DNA of 48,401 nt from Clostridium sp. (lineage in GTDB: Bacteria; Bacillota; Clostridia; Clostridiales; Clostridiaceae), in assembly GCF_018372875.1 (NCBI RefSeq), contig NZ_JAHAIF010000019.1, positions 1 through 48,401 on the forward strand. Reading direction: 5' to 3'. Positions 40,538-48,401 of the stretch are shown piece after piece; the first letter of the stretch is position 1; the number at the start of each line of letters is the position of its first letter. The position numbers and the translations under genes are program-made. The notes beneath the pieces were generated by a model. It made no database searches. It had not been told where the DNA came from and saw nothing but the letters and a program-made list of their open reading frames with translations.

Positions 40538-41554
40538 ATGTTTAATATAGGTTATATAGGTAATGGAAAGAGTACTAATAGGTATCATATTCCATTCGTA
40601 TTAGAAAGAGATAATATAAAAATTAAAACTATATATAGGAGAAATCCAGAACATGATATTTGGAGCAAGATCCCAGGAGTTAAATATACATCGGATATAT
40701 ATGAATTATTAAATGATGATGAAATTAATCTAGTAGTAGTATGCACCCATCAAGATAGTCATTATGAGTATGCAAAAATGGTTTTGGAAAGCAATAAACA
40801 TTGTTTAGTTGAAAAACCATTTATGAAGACATCAGAGGAAGCAAAAGAAATATTTAAATTGGCAAAAGAAAAGGGACTTATAGTTCAAACTTATCAAAAT
40901 AGGCGCTTTGATAGTGATTTTTTAACAGTTCAAAAAGTAATAGAGGAAGGAAAACTTGGAGAATTATTTGAAATTGAAATGAATTTTGATTATTATCGCC
41001 AAGAGGTACCAGAGCATAGTAAATATGAAGGTGCTAATAATTCTTTTCTATATGGACATGGCTGCCATACTATAGATCAAGTAATTAGTTATTTTGGAAA
41101 GCCAGATAAGATTAATTATGATGTGAGACAATTGCTAGGGGAAGGAAAAATGAATGATTACTTCCAAGTGGATATGTTTTATGGTAATTTAAAGATATCT
41201 GTTAGATCAAGTTATTTTAGAATAAAGGAAAGACCTAGTTTTATAGTGTATGGAAAGAAAGGGTGCTTTATAAAGCAAACTAAAGACCGTCAAGAGGAAC
41301 ATCTAAAGTTATTCTATATGCCAGATAACAAAGACTTCGGAGTTGATACATTAATGCATTATGGGGATATAACTTATATTGATGATAGTGGTGAAATTCA
41401 TGAGGAAAAGGTTAAATCTGTTCAAGGGGATTATGGTAGAGTATATGATGATTTATATGAAGCTATAGTAAATGGAGCTCCTAAAAAGATTAAAGATGAA
41501 GAAACCTTATTGTTGATGGAAATATTAGAAGAAGGTATAAAGGGGTTAAAGTAG
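40538..41554 (+). CDS. Gfo/Idh/MocA family NAD(P)-dependent oxidoreductase
   Basis: This 338-aa protein has an N-terminal Rossmann fold (GYIGNGKSTNRYHIPFVL) and the catalytic EKP motif in HCLVEKPF, followed by the family's alpha/beta substrate domain with GHGCHTIDQVISYFG. Substrates of this family are sugars or inositol derivatives; this one cannot be assigned. AGGAGG precedes the ATG, and a TATAAT at 40490-40495 is probably its -10. It is the first gene of an operon with plsC and nth, an unrelated-looking set. Confidence 0.88.
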   Translation: MFNIGYIGNGKSTNRYHIPFVLERDNIKIKTIYRRNPEHDIWSKIPGVKYTSDIYELLNDDEINLVVVCTHQDSHYEYAKMVLESNKHCLVEKPFMKTSEEAKEIFKLAKEKGLIVQTYQNRRFDSDFLTVQKVIEEGKLGELFEIEMNFDYYRQEVPEHSKYEGANNSFLYGHGCHTIDQVISYFGKPDKINYDVRQLLGEGKMNDYFQVDMFYGNLKISVRSSYFRIKERPSFIVYGKKGCFIKQTKDRQEEHLKLFYMPDNKDFGVDTLMHYGDITYIDDSGEIHEEKVKSVQGDYGRVYDDLYEAIVNGAPKKIKDEETLLLMEILEEGIKGLK

Positions 41555-41579
41555 TATATAAGGTAGGTGTAAGTTAAGT

Positions 41580-42284
41580 ATGTTGTCACCATTTACAGTT
41601 AAATTGTTAAAAATATTACCAGAAGGGTTAGTAGTTACAGCAGCAAAGAAAATAACTAATAATTATTTGAAAAAGTTTGCAAGATTACATATAGAGGGAT
41701 TTGAAGAGCTAGAACAATATGGGGGACCATTTATATTTATTTGTAATCACCTAAGTAATTCAGATGGTATTGTTTTAAATAAGTTATTAAAGGAAAAGTA
41801 TGATCCATATTTTGTTGCAGGAGTTAAATTAACAAATGATCCTATTACAAATGTAGGGACCAAAATGGTAAAAAATATACCTGTTAAACCTAATACTGCA
41901 GACAAAGAAGCAATAACAACAATGGTTAAGACAGTTAAGAGTGGAGAAAATTTATTGATTTTTCCAGAAGGAACAAGAAGTAGAACAGGTGCAATGATTG
42001 AAGGAAAAAAGGGTATATTATTATTAGCAAGAATGACTAAGGCTAAGATTATACCTATCGGAATGAGTGGAACAGATAAACTTCTTCCAATTGATGAAGG
42101 AGGTAATATGGGCAGCGAAACTTGGCATGAAGCAGATGTAACAGTTAAGTTTGGTAAGCCAGTAGAGTTACCCAAGAGAATTAAGGAAGAAGATAAACAT
42201 GAATATGATAATAAGTGCATGTATATTCTGATGAGGTCAATAGCTGAATTATTACCTGAAGAGTATAGAGGAGTTTATAAATAG
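41580..42284 (+). CDS. plsC: 1-acyl-sn-glycerol-3-phosphate acyltransferase
   Basis: This 234-aa acyltransferase makes phosphatidic acid for membrane lipids. It has the HX4D motif in CNHLSNSDG (about 58-66) and the FPEGTRSRTG block (about 129-138). A hydrophobic N-terminal segment probably anchors it. It follows the oxidoreductase by 25 nt, and its stop is directly followed by the nth start codon (TAGATG). Confidence 0.92.
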   Translation: MLSPFTVKLLKILPEGLVVTAAKKITNNYLKKFARLHIEGFEELEQYGGPFIFICNHLSNSDGIVLNKLLKEKYDPYFVAGVKLTNDPITNVGTKMVKNIPVKPNTADKEAITTMVKTVKSGENLLIFPEGTRSRTGAMIEGKKGILLLARMTKAKIIPIGMSGTDKLLPIDEGGNMGSETWHEADVTVKFGKPVELPKRIKEEDKHEYDNKCMYILMRSIAELLPEEYRGVYK

Positions 42285-42950
42285 ATGAAGAAAAAAACAA
42301 AAGAGATTTTAGAGATTTTAAAAGAAACTTATCCAGATGCAAAATGTGAACTTAATCATGAAACTCCGTTTCAATTATTAGTAGCAACGATTTTGTCAGC
42401 TCAAACAACAGATAAAAAAGTTAATGAAGTTACAGAAACACTATTTAGAGATTATCCAGATTTAGATGCTTTTTTAACACTCTCTAATGAAGAGCTTGAA
42501 GAAAGAATAAAGCAAATAGGTCTTTATAGAAGTAAAGCTAAGAATCTAATAATGATGTGCAATCAACTTAAGGAAAAGTATGATGGAGAAGTACCTAAGA
42601 CTATGGAAGGAATAACTTCTCTTGCTGGAGCTGGAAGAAAAACTGCAAATGTAGTTTTATCAAATGCTTTTGGTGTTCCTTCAATAGCTGTAGATACACA
42701 TGTATTTAGAGTATCTAATCTTTTAGGATTGGCTGATTCTGATAATGTTCTAGAGGTTGAGAAACAATTACAAAAGGAATTACCAAAAAAGGAATGGTCC
42801 TTAGCACATCACTTATTAATATTTCACGGTAGAAGGTGTTGTATAGCTAGAAGACCACAATGTGGAGTATGTCCATTAGCACATTTATGTAAATATAAGA
42901 AGCAGAAGGATAAAGAGGATAAGAAAATAAAAAAGAACACTAAATTTTAA
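42285..42950 (+). CDS. nth: Endonuclease III
   Basis: This 221-aa base-excision repair glycosylase/AP lyase removes oxidised pyrimidines. The helix-hairpin-helix LAGAGRKTANVVL carries the catalytic lysine. The catalytic aspartate is in AVDTHVFRV, and the [4Fe-4S] loop is C-x6-C-x2-C-x5-C (CIARRPQCGVCPLAHLC). A lysine-rich tail of about 18 residues extends beyond the cluster. It starts directly at the plsC stop with no gap. Confidence 0.95.
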   Translation: MKKKTKEILEILKETYPDAKCELNHETPFQLLVATILSAQTTDKKVNEVTETLFRDYPDLDAFLTLSNEELEERIKQIGLYRSKAKNLIMMCNQLKEKYDGEVPKTMEGITSLAGAGRKTANVVLSNAFGVPSIAVDTHVFRVSNLLGLADSDNVLEVEKQLQKELPKKEWSLAHHLLIFHGRRCCIARRPQCGVCPLAHLCKYKKQKDKEDKKIKKNTKF

Positions 42951-43005
42951 TTGAAATACAACTAGTCCACATCAAGGATATTTTTCTATATAAGTGGTAC
43001 TTAAC

Positions 43006-43034
43006 TTGGCAAGCAGTATAGAATATAATATTAT
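43006..43034 (+). promoter_or_regulatory. Probable promoter of ddl
   Basis: TTGGCA (43006-43011) and TATTAT (43029-43034) are 17 bp apart; an overlapping TATAAT at 43024-43029 is too close. The leader is about 33 nt. Confidence 0.5.
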
Positions 43035-43073
43035 AGAAAAGTAAAAGAACTTTTAATGGAGGATAGGATTGTA

Positions 43074-43979
43074 ATGAAGGTTGGAGTAATTATGGGAGGA
43101 ATCTCGTCAGAAAGAGAGATTTCTTTAAAAAGTGGTAATTCAGTAGTTGAAAATATAGATAAGAATAAGTATGAAGTGATTCCTATAGTTATAGATAAGA
43201 AGGAAGACATAATAAATAAAGTAAAGGGAATTGATTTCGCTTTGCTTGCTTTACATGGTCAATTTGGAGAAGATGGTACAGTTCAAGCAGTTCTACAAAC
43301 ACTTGGAATACCTTATTCAGGGTGTGGTCCATTAAGTAGTGCTGCATGTATGGATAAGGATATGACGAAGAGTTTACTTGAAGCAGCAGGAATTAGAACA
43401 GCACCATGGATTAATTTAAGATCTGGGGATGAAATTAATTATGAGGATATAAAAGAATTAGGATATCCTGTTGTAGTAAAGCCTACTCATGGTGGGTCAA
43501 GTGTTGCTACTTTTATAATTAAAGAAGAAAAAGAGATTGAAAATGCTGTTAAAGAAGCTTTTAAGTGGGATAACGAAGTTATGATTGAAAAGTTTATAAA
43601 GGGGGATGAAATAACATGTCCTGTAATGGGAAGAGAAATGTTCCCTGTTGTAGCTATTAAGCCTCATGCTGAATTCTTTGATTATACTGCTAAGTATGCA
43701 GACGGTGGGTCAGATGAATTTGTAATTGAGCTTGAAGAATCTTTGCACAAAGAAGTAGAAAAGATGGCATTAGACACATATAGAGCACTTAAGTGTTCAG
43801 TGTATGCAAGAATAGATATGATTATTACTGAAGAAGGTATTCCATATATTCTTGAGGTAAATACTTTACCTGGAATGACAAAGGCAAGTTTATTCCCTAA
43901 GAGTGCAGCAGGAAGAGGAATAGACTTCAGCGGATTAATTGATTTAATAATTGAAAATTCTTTAAAAGAAAAAAGATAA
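43074..43979 (+). CDS. ddl: D-alanine--D-alanine ligase
   Basis: This 301-aa ATP-grasp enzyme makes the D-Ala-D-Ala dipeptide of peptidoglycan. Landmarks are MGGISSEREISLKSG, LHGQFGEDGTVQAVL, PTHGGSSVATF and the C-terminal EVNTLPGMTKASLFPKSA. The last block has the Lys-Ala/Ser pattern of ordinary D-Ala ligases, not D-Ala-D-Lac ligases. An ATG six codons upstream is rejected because GGAGGAT falls between it and the ATG at 43074. Confidence 0.95.
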   Translation: MKVGVIMGGISSEREISLKSGNSVVENIDKNKYEVIPIVIDKKEDIINKVKGIDFALLALHGQFGEDGTVQAVLQTLGIPYSGCGPLSSAACMDKDMTKSLLEAAGIRTAPWINLRSGDEINYEDIKELGYPVVVKPTHGGSSVATFIIKEEKEIENAVKEAFKWDNEVMIEKFIKGDEITCPVMGREMFPVVAIKPHAEFFDYTAKYADGGSDEFVIELEESLHKEVEKMALDTYRALKCSVYARIDMIITEEGIPYILEVNTLPGMTKASLFPKSAAGRGIDFSGLIDLIIENSLKEKR

Positions 43980-43983
43980 ATAG

Positions 43984-44024
43984 AAGTAGGAAAGTATTTT
44001 TTATAAGTACTTTCCTACTTTTTT
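43984..44024 (+). terminator. Terminator of ddl
   Basis: A 13-bp perfect stem (43984-43996 with 44008-44020) with an 11-nt loop ends in a six-T run. It overlaps the 3' end of the small minus-strand gene at 44015. Confidence 0.9.
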
Positions 44025-44194
44025 ATTATAGAATAAATAAGTGAAATTAGAATTCCTGAAACTCCTCCTAAAGCAAAGAATAGTTGTACATATCCAATTA
44101 TGGTTCCGAGTAATGTTCCTAGACCTACCCCTAGTGCAATTCCTTTAGCTAAGTATTCGCATTGTTTATCTGATAAATAAATTTTCTTAAACAT
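44015..44194 (-). CDS. 59-aa glycine-zipper membrane protein
   Basis: This is a short minus-strand gene. GGGGGCC lies just upstream of the ATG at 44194. The 59-aa product begins MFKKIYLSDKQCEYLAKG and then has two membrane helices, the first rich in Gly (IALGVGLGTLLGTIIGYV, about 19-36) and the second AGxxxGG-like (FFALGGVSGILISLIYSII, about 39-57), ending KK. Gly-x3-Gly spacing suggests tight helix packing or oligomerisation. No family is recognised. Its last codons run into the ddl terminator, which doubles as its 3' hairpin. Confidence 0.6.
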   Translation of the reverse strand: MFKKIYLSDKQCEYLAKGIALGVGLGTLLGTIIGYVQLFFALGGVSGILISLIYSIIKK

Positions 44195-44319
44195 AAAGGC
44201 CCCCTCTTATATCTTCTATTTATTAGAGTATTTAAACCTATTAAATGTTTCAAAATATATAAAAAAGTTTAGATATAATATAATAAATGTATAATTGAAT
44301 AATTTTAGGAGTGACAGCA

Positions 44320-44925
44320 ATGAAAATTAATGATATAAAAGAAAAATTAAACTCTAAAGAGAGTTATATAAACGGGTGGGAAAAAATGAAAAGGGCATCC
44401 ATAATAATTCCTCTCATAGATATAAACGAAGAAGTTTATATTTTGTTTCAAGTTAGAGCAAAAAAATTAAAAAGTCAACCAGGAGATATTTGTTTTCCAG
44501 GAGGAAAAATAGATAAATGTGAAACTCCAAGTGAAGCTGCATTAAGAGAAATAAATGAAGAACTTGGATTAAAAGATGTTGAAATAATAAAAGAAATGGA
44601 TATTTTAATTAGACATGATGGTATGATAATACACCCTTTTGTAGCAAAGGTTAATAATATAGAAGAATTAGAGATAAATGAAGATGAGGTGGATGAAGTA
44701 TTTTATGTTCCATTATCTTATCTTTTAGAGTATAGTCCTATGGAAGTAAGAAACAAGCTGATAGTTGAAAGAGGAGAGGACTTTCCGTATCATCTAATTA
44801 AGGGTGGGAAAAATTATAAGTTTAAAACAGGAGAGTATATATCTACATTTTATCAATATAAAGATTACGTTATATGGGGAATAACAGCATCGATGTTAAA
44901 GGATTTTGTAAATAATATAAAGTAG
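44320..44925 (+). CDS. NUDIX hydrolase, CoA-pyrophosphatase type
   Basis: This 201-aa protein has the complete Nudix box GGKIDKCETPSEAALREINE followed by ELGL, preceded by the CoA-specific UPF0035-type stretch with FQVRAKKLKSQPGDICFPGG. It therefore probably cleaves CoA or its derivatives (NudL/YeaB class). ATG at 44320 follows TAGGAGTG; a GTG three codons earlier overlaps that site and is rejected. Confidence 0.88.
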   Translation: MKINDIKEKLNSKESYINGWEKMKRASIIIPLIDINEEVYILFQVRAKKLKSQPGDICFPGGKIDKCETPSEAALREINEELGLKDVEIIKEMDILIRHDGMIIHPFVAKVNNIEELEINEDEVDEVFYVPLSYLLEYSPMEVRNKLIVERGEDFPYHLIKGGKNYKFKTGEYISTFYQYKDYVIWGITASMLKDFVNNIK

Positions 44926-45048
44926 TTTCACCGTTAAGAAAATATTAAGAAGTTATCTACTTTTATATTAAGAAGTAGGAAGTAGAATAAAAACATAAAC
45001 TCTGATAATATCTATGGTGAAAAAAGGAATTTAGAGGAGGAAATTAAA

Positions 45049-45756
45049 ATGGAAAAAATATTAATAGTTGATGATGAGAAAGAAATAAGAGATTTAGTTG
45101 AAATATATTTAAAAGGCGAAGGCTATAAGACTGTAAAAGCAGGAGATGGAGAAGAAGCATTATATGCATTGAGAAATGATCCGGAGATAGATTTAATAAT
45201 TTTGGATGTAATGATGCCAAAGTTAAATGGTATAGAGGCATGTTTGAAGATAAGAGAAGAAAGAGAATTACCAATAATAATGCTTTCTGCTAAGTCAGAA
45301 GATATGGATAAAATATTAGGATTAAATATGGGAGCAGATGATTATTTAACAAAGCCTTTTAATCCATTAGAGTTAGTAGCTAGAGTGAAATCACAGTTAA
45401 GAAGATATTATAGACTTAATCCTAAAGTTAAGGCACAGGTAATTGAGGAAATAAGCAATATTGTAACAATAGAAGATTTAGAAATTAATTTAGATACACA
45501 TGAGATATTTATTGATGGTAAAGAAGTAAAGCTTACTCCAACAGAGTTTGATATATTAGTTTTGCTTGCAAAAAATAGGGGCAAGGTGTTCTCTATTTCC
45601 AATATTTATGAAAGTGTATGGAACCAAGAATTTATGGAGTCTGACAATACTGTTATGGTTCATATAAGAAAGATAAGAGAAAAAATAGAGTCTGATCCAA
45701 GAAAGCCTAGATTTATAAAAACCGTATGGGGAGTTGGATATAAAATTGAAAAATAA
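45049..45756 (+). CDS. OmpR-family response regulator
   Basis: This 235-aa regulator has a receiver domain (1-120) with acidic pocket D8-D9, phospho-acceptor D53 in IILDVMMP, S80 and K102 in YLTKPF, and a C-terminal winged-helix DNA-binding domain (about 137-233, TPTEFDILVLLAKNRG, then VWGVGYKIEK). It pairs with the histidine kinase that overlaps its end. The overall sequence is of the VanR/PhoP kind, but targets cannot be named. GAGGAGG precedes the ATG. Confidence 0.93.
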   Translation: MEKILIVDDEKEIRDLVEIYLKGEGYKTVKAGDGEEALYALRNDPEIDLIILDVMMPKLNGIEACLKIREERELPIIMLSAKSEDMDKILGLNMGADDYLTKPFNPLELVARVKSQLRRYYRLNPKVKAQVIEEISNIVTIEDLEINLDTHEIFIDGKEVKLTPTEFDILVLLAKNRGKVFSISNIYESVWNQEFMESDNTVMVHIRKIREKIESDPRKPRFIKTVWGVGYKIEK

Positions 45757-47245
45757 TGATGATTTTATAAAAAGATTAGGAAAAAAGATATATAAATTAA
45801 AAATATTTAATCCTTTAAGAAAGTACATAGATATACTTATGATTAAAATAGAAAAATCTATACGATTTGAATTAATGGTTGTTGTGGGTATATGTTTTGC
45901 TGTTTCCTTTATCTTTTACGGAATGGCCAATAATGTAATGAGAAAGGAACACATTACTTCAAACATAGCATATAACTATCAAGAAATAGAGTATAGTGCT
46001 AAAAACTATGTTAACTCAATTAATGGTCAGAAAGGATTAAAGTTAGACGATAACAATTACTTTATTAATTTATTTGCAGGTGAGAGTGGAAAAGCTTATA
46101 TTACAGACTTAGATGGGAATGTACTTCAAAAGTCTTCTAATGTTGTTGAAGATAAGATTGATATATTCTCTGTACTTTCTAGTGCAAATAGTAGCGAGTA
46201 TGATAGTTACAGACCAATGGAAAGAAAGGTAATATATCCCCTTAACATATCAGATCAAAGATGTTATTTTATATATTCCAATACACCATCTGCACATATT
46301 GAAGAAGATACATATATTGTAAGTAATTCTTTTTTAGCCTTAATTCTTTCTTGTCTTGTTTTTATAGTTATATTTATTATAGTTACAAATAAGAAGATGA
46401 AATATTTAGATGAAATTGCTTCAGGATTAAAAATTATTGCAAATGGAGATTTAAGTCATCATATAGAAGAAAGAGGAAGTGATGAGATAAGAAATCTTGC
46501 ATCTAATATAAATTATATGGCTGAAGAGGTTAATAGAAAGATTGAAGCAGAAAGAAAGGCAGAAAAGACTAAGGCTGACTTAATTACTAATGTATCCCAT
46601 GATTTAAGAACTCCTTTAACATCTATAATGGGCTATATAGGATTAATTAAAGATGGAAGATATGAGAATGAAGAAACCATGAAAGAGTATCTTGGTATAG
46701 CCTTTAATAAAGCCGAAAAACTTAAGGGGTTAATTGAGGATTTATTTGAGTATACAAAACTTGATAATGGGGGGATAAAGTTAAATAAGAGCAAGGTTAA
46801 TTTAACAGAGTTTTTATTTCAACTTACAGAAGAATTAACACCATTATTTGAAGAGAATGGATTAAGTATAATAAAGAGTGCAACAGAAGATAGAATAATG
46901 GTTGATTTAGATGCAGATAAAATGTTAAGAGTATTTGAAAATCTATTAACTAACTCAATAAAATATTCTTTTAAGCCTGGAAATATTGTAATTGGAGTTT
47001 ATGAAAGTAATGGATATGCAACTGTCGCAGTAAGAAATAAGGGTGAGACAATACCAAAAGAAAAGCTAGAAAAGCTGTTTGAAAGATTTTATAGGGTTGA
47101 GGAGTCTAGAAATACTCAAACTGGTGGTACAGGACTAGGTCTTGCCATAGCTAAAAATATTGTAGATTTGCATGAAGGGCAAATTTGGGCTGAGTGCTAT
47201 GGAGAAGATATTAGTTTCTATGTAAAATTAAAAATATCAAAATAA
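45746..47245 (+). CDS. Sensor histidine kinase (VanS-like)
   Basis: This membrane kinase of about 499 aa has TM1 at about 41-61, an extracytoplasmic sensor of about 125 residues, TM2 at about 188-208, HAMP (about 210-262), a HisKA domain with the phospho-histidine in ITNVSHDLRTPLTSIMGY, then an ATPase domain with N-box ENLLTNSIKYS and GGTGLGLAIAKNIV. The start is uncertain: TTG at 45746 (used here, about 13 nt after GGGGAG) or TTG at 45734; both overlap the response-regulator gene. The sensor signal is unknown. Confidence 0.9.
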   Translation: MKNNDDFIKRLGKKIYKLKIFNPLRKYIDILMIKIEKSIRFELMVVVGICFAVSFIFYGMANNVMRKEHITSNIAYNYQEIEYSAKNYVNSINGQKGLKLDDNNYFINLFAGESGKAYITDLDGNVLQKSSNVVEDKIDIFSVLSSANSSEYDSYRPMERKVIYPLNISDQRCYFIYSNTPSAHIEEDTYIVSNSFLALILSCLVFIVIFIIVTNKKMKYLDEIASGLKIIANGDLSHHIEERGSDEIRNLASNINYMAEEVNRKIEAERKAEKTKADLITNVSHDLRTPLTSIMGYIGLIKDGRYENEETMKEYLGIAFNKAEKLKGLIEDLFEYTKLDNGGIKLNKSKVNLTEFLFQLTEELTPLFEENGLSIIKSATEDRIMVDLDADKMLRVFENLLTNSIKYSFKPGNIVIGVYESNGYATVAVRNKGETIPKEKLEKLFERFYRVEESRNTQTGGTGLGLAIAKNIVDLHEGQIWAECYGEDISFYVKLKISK

Positions 47246-47250
47246 AAGTA

Positions 47251-47300
47251 ACTTTCTCTCTATATATGGAATAACATGTTAGAGAGAAAGTATTTTTATT
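47251..47300 (+). terminator. Terminator of the two-component operon
   Basis: ACTTTCTCTCTA (47251-47262) and TAGAGAGAAAGT (47280-47291) form a 12-bp perfect stem with a 17-nt loop and a T-rich run. The run ends at the ribosome binding site of the next gene, so this could also regulate the lysozyme gene if the two are read together. Confidence 0.8.
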
Positions 47301-47311
47301 TTGGAGGAAAT

Positions 47312-48256
47312 ATGCAAAATAAAAGTCCAAATAGTAGGTTTGGAATTGATATTAATGAGTATACTCAAGGTGTAAATTTTCAAGTATTAGCAACAAAGAT
47401 TGATTTTTTATACTTAAGAGCATCAGGGTCTGCGACAGGTAGATTTAGGGTAGATAGAAAGTTTATAGGATTTGCAAGAGAGGCTAGAAATTATGGGATT
47501 CCTGTAGGTGCATATCATTTTGGGGTACCATCATACGACCTGACTGATGCAGATAGACAGTGTGATGACTTTATAGATGTACTTCAGCAGGGATTTGGTG
47601 CAAAGGATTTTGGTGATTTGTTTCCAGTATTGGATGTAGAAACTCCTGTTGAAAACAAACTTCCAACAGCAACTTTAATTGATTGGATAGACAGATTTAG
47701 AAAGAGGTTTGAAAAGAAAACTAGAAGAAGATTAATGTTATATACAGGTGCATTCTTTATTGATGAATACAACAACTTCTATATTCCTGGTAGAGGATAT
47801 CCACTTAAAAATATGTTATTATGGATTGCAATGTATACAAAGATACCTGGAAATCCTCCATATCCTAAGGATCAAGGGGGGTGGACTAAATGGAGAATAT
47901 GGCAATTTAGCGAAGATTTAGTTGTAGAAGGTGTAGGAAACCCTGTGGACGCTAATTGGGGACCTGATAATGTGGATTTATTAACTCAACCTAGTATAGT
48001 AACTGGATTAAAAGCTATAGAAAGTGGCGGTGAAGTAATTGTTTCTTGGAATAGAGTTCCTGATGTTGATTTATTAGGATATAATATTTTTGCCAATGGG
48101 AATTGGCTTGGAACTGTAGATGCAGAAGACACAGAATTTAGAATTAAAAGAAGTAAAATACCTGTTAAGGCAGGAACAGCAGTAAAAATTGCAATTGAAG
48201 CTTTTGATTATGATGGGGAAGTATCAAAGAGAAGAGCTACAGTTACATTACAATAA
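47312..48256 (+). CDS. GH25 lysozyme with C-terminal fibronectin III-like domain
   Basis: This 314-aa muramidase has an N-terminal GH25 barrel with D13 (FGIDINEY) and the catalytic DxE pair D108/E110 in FPVLDVETP. A C-terminal beta-sandwich (about 228-314, LKAIESGGEVIVSWNRVPDV) resembles fibronectin type III. No signal peptide precedes the catalytic domain. A reading frame starting 12 codons upstream overlaps the terminator; GGAGG (47303-47307) selects the ATG at 47312. It may be a spore or phage-derived lysin released by lysis, or exported non-classically. Confidence 0.88.
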   Translation: MQNKSPNSRFGIDINEYTQGVNFQVLATKIDFLYLRASGSATGRFRVDRKFIGFAREARNYGIPVGAYHFGVPSYDLTDADRQCDDFIDVLQQGFGAKDFGDLFPVLDVETPVENKLPTATLIDWIDRFRKRFEKKTRRRLMLYTGAFFIDEYNNFYIPGRGYPLKNMLLWIAMYTKIPGNPPYPKDQGGWTKWRIWQFSEDLVVEGVGNPVDANWGPDNVDLLTQPSIVTGLKAIESGGEVIVSWNRVPDVDLLGYNIFANGNWLGTVDAEDTEFRIKRSKIPVKAGTAVKIAIEAFDYDGEVSKRRATVTLQ

Positions 48257-48265
48257 AAAACTAAG

Positions 48266-48310
48266 AAAAAATTATATCAAGGATAGTGTTATTCTTGATA
48301 TAATTTTTTT
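48266..48310 (+). terminator. Terminator of the GH25 gene
   Basis: A 16-bp perfect stem (48266-48281 with 48294-48309) has a 12-nt loop; the 3' arm ends in a seven-T run at 48304-48310. Repeat family 2 begins in this T-run. Confidence 0.9.
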
Positions 48311-48401
48311 ATTCTTTAGGAAATTATATCTATTATTAAATTGTGGATAACTTCAACAATTTAGCGATATATTAGTTCATTTCTTCCTAAAGAATAAAAA
48401 A
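48305..48401. repeat. Repeat family 2, copy 2
   Basis: Perfect 18-bp inverted repeats TTTTTTATTCTTTAGGAA (48305-48322) and TTCCTAAAGAATAAAAAA (48384-48401) bound a 61-bp centre with GTGGATAACTTC and no ORF. The first 24 bases equal those of the copy at 21545. The right arm ends exactly at the window edge, so the element may extend further. Confidence 0.65.

Noticed and set aside
41747..42220. 157-codon minus-strand open frame
   Set aside because: It lies wholly inside plsC, whose HX4D and FPEGTR motifs are intact. It has no ribosome binding site.
42951..43005. Terminator after nth
   Set aside because: AGTCCAC/GTGGTACT is interrupted by a bulge, has a 20-nt-plus loop and no T-run.
43074..47245. 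Possible vancomycin-type resistance locus (ddl plus VanR/VanS-like pair)
   Set aside because: The ligase has D-Ala-D-Ala features, the two-component genes are separated by a NUDIX gene and a minus-strand gene, and no vanH or vanX is present.
1..48401. CRISPR array, tRNA, rRNA or prophage
   Set aside because: No regularly spaced direct repeats, cloverleaf sequences, rRNA blocks or phage structural or integrase genes were seen.

Overview
The window looks like ordinary chromosome from a spore-forming, low-GC anaerobe of the genus Clostridium (sensu stricto type). The evidence is very AT-rich DNA, strong AGGAGG-type ribosome binding sites, T-box and TPP riboswitches, rubrerythrin, an oxygen-sensitive Fe-S serine dehydratase, spore-linked genes (PrkA, YhbH, SpoVR, a cysteine-rich coat candidate behind a sigma-K-like promoter) and a DUF1540 protein. 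I cannot name the species. There is no prophage, CRISPR array, rRNA or tRNA, and no transposase gene.

Layout. 1-4.8 kb: a MATE exporter behind a repeat element and an attenuator-like hairpin, a cysteine-rich coat-like protein, then an orphan eutH overlapping a second MATE gene. 4.8-14.3 kb (minus strand): a DUF2628 membrane protein, class II fructose-bisphosphate aldolase, and the arginine operon argG-H-C-J-B-D-F behind one promoter whose -35 box lies inside an ARG-box-like operator. 14.6-21.4 kb: an unknown protein, signal peptidase I, a DUF1540 protein, the DUF421/DUF4363 pair, a TGS-nucleoside kinase, a small membrane protein and sdaAB-sdaAA. 21.4-24.3 kb: a TPP riboswitch separated from thiW by about 250 bp of repeats, RecQ helicase, then another repeat copy. 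24.3-29.9 kb: prkA-yhbH-spoVR, rubrerythrin and a very acidic protein. 30-36.3 kb: a small helical protein, phosphatidylserine synthase, a DagK-type lipid kinase, a seven-helix membrane protein, a YgiQ radical SAM protein, then a PRC-barrel/MgtE_N/CBS protein behind an unusual leader. 36.4-39.3 kb: a cysteine T-box driving cysK-cysE-queG. 39.4-48.4 kb: PadR/HAAS pair, oxidoreductase-plsC-nth, ddl, an unlisted 59-aa membrane protein, a CoA-type NUDIX hydrolase, an OmpR/VanRS-like two-component system, a GH25 lysozyme and a terminal repeat.

How it fits together. Most of the window is biosynthesis under amino-acid or cofactor feedback (ArgR-like, T-box, TPP). The least expected content is non-coding. 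First, a hairpin repeat family with a conserved loop occurs three times, each copy just after a T-tract, and a second repeat family sits in the T-tracts of two terminators. Second, the leader of the MgtE_N/CBS gene has a 28-codon upstream ORF and three mutually exclusive RNA segments, one of which is the gene's ribosome binding site. This is a plausible, apparently undescribed, translational attenuator. No computation was run; family names are from recognition of motifs and overall sequence.
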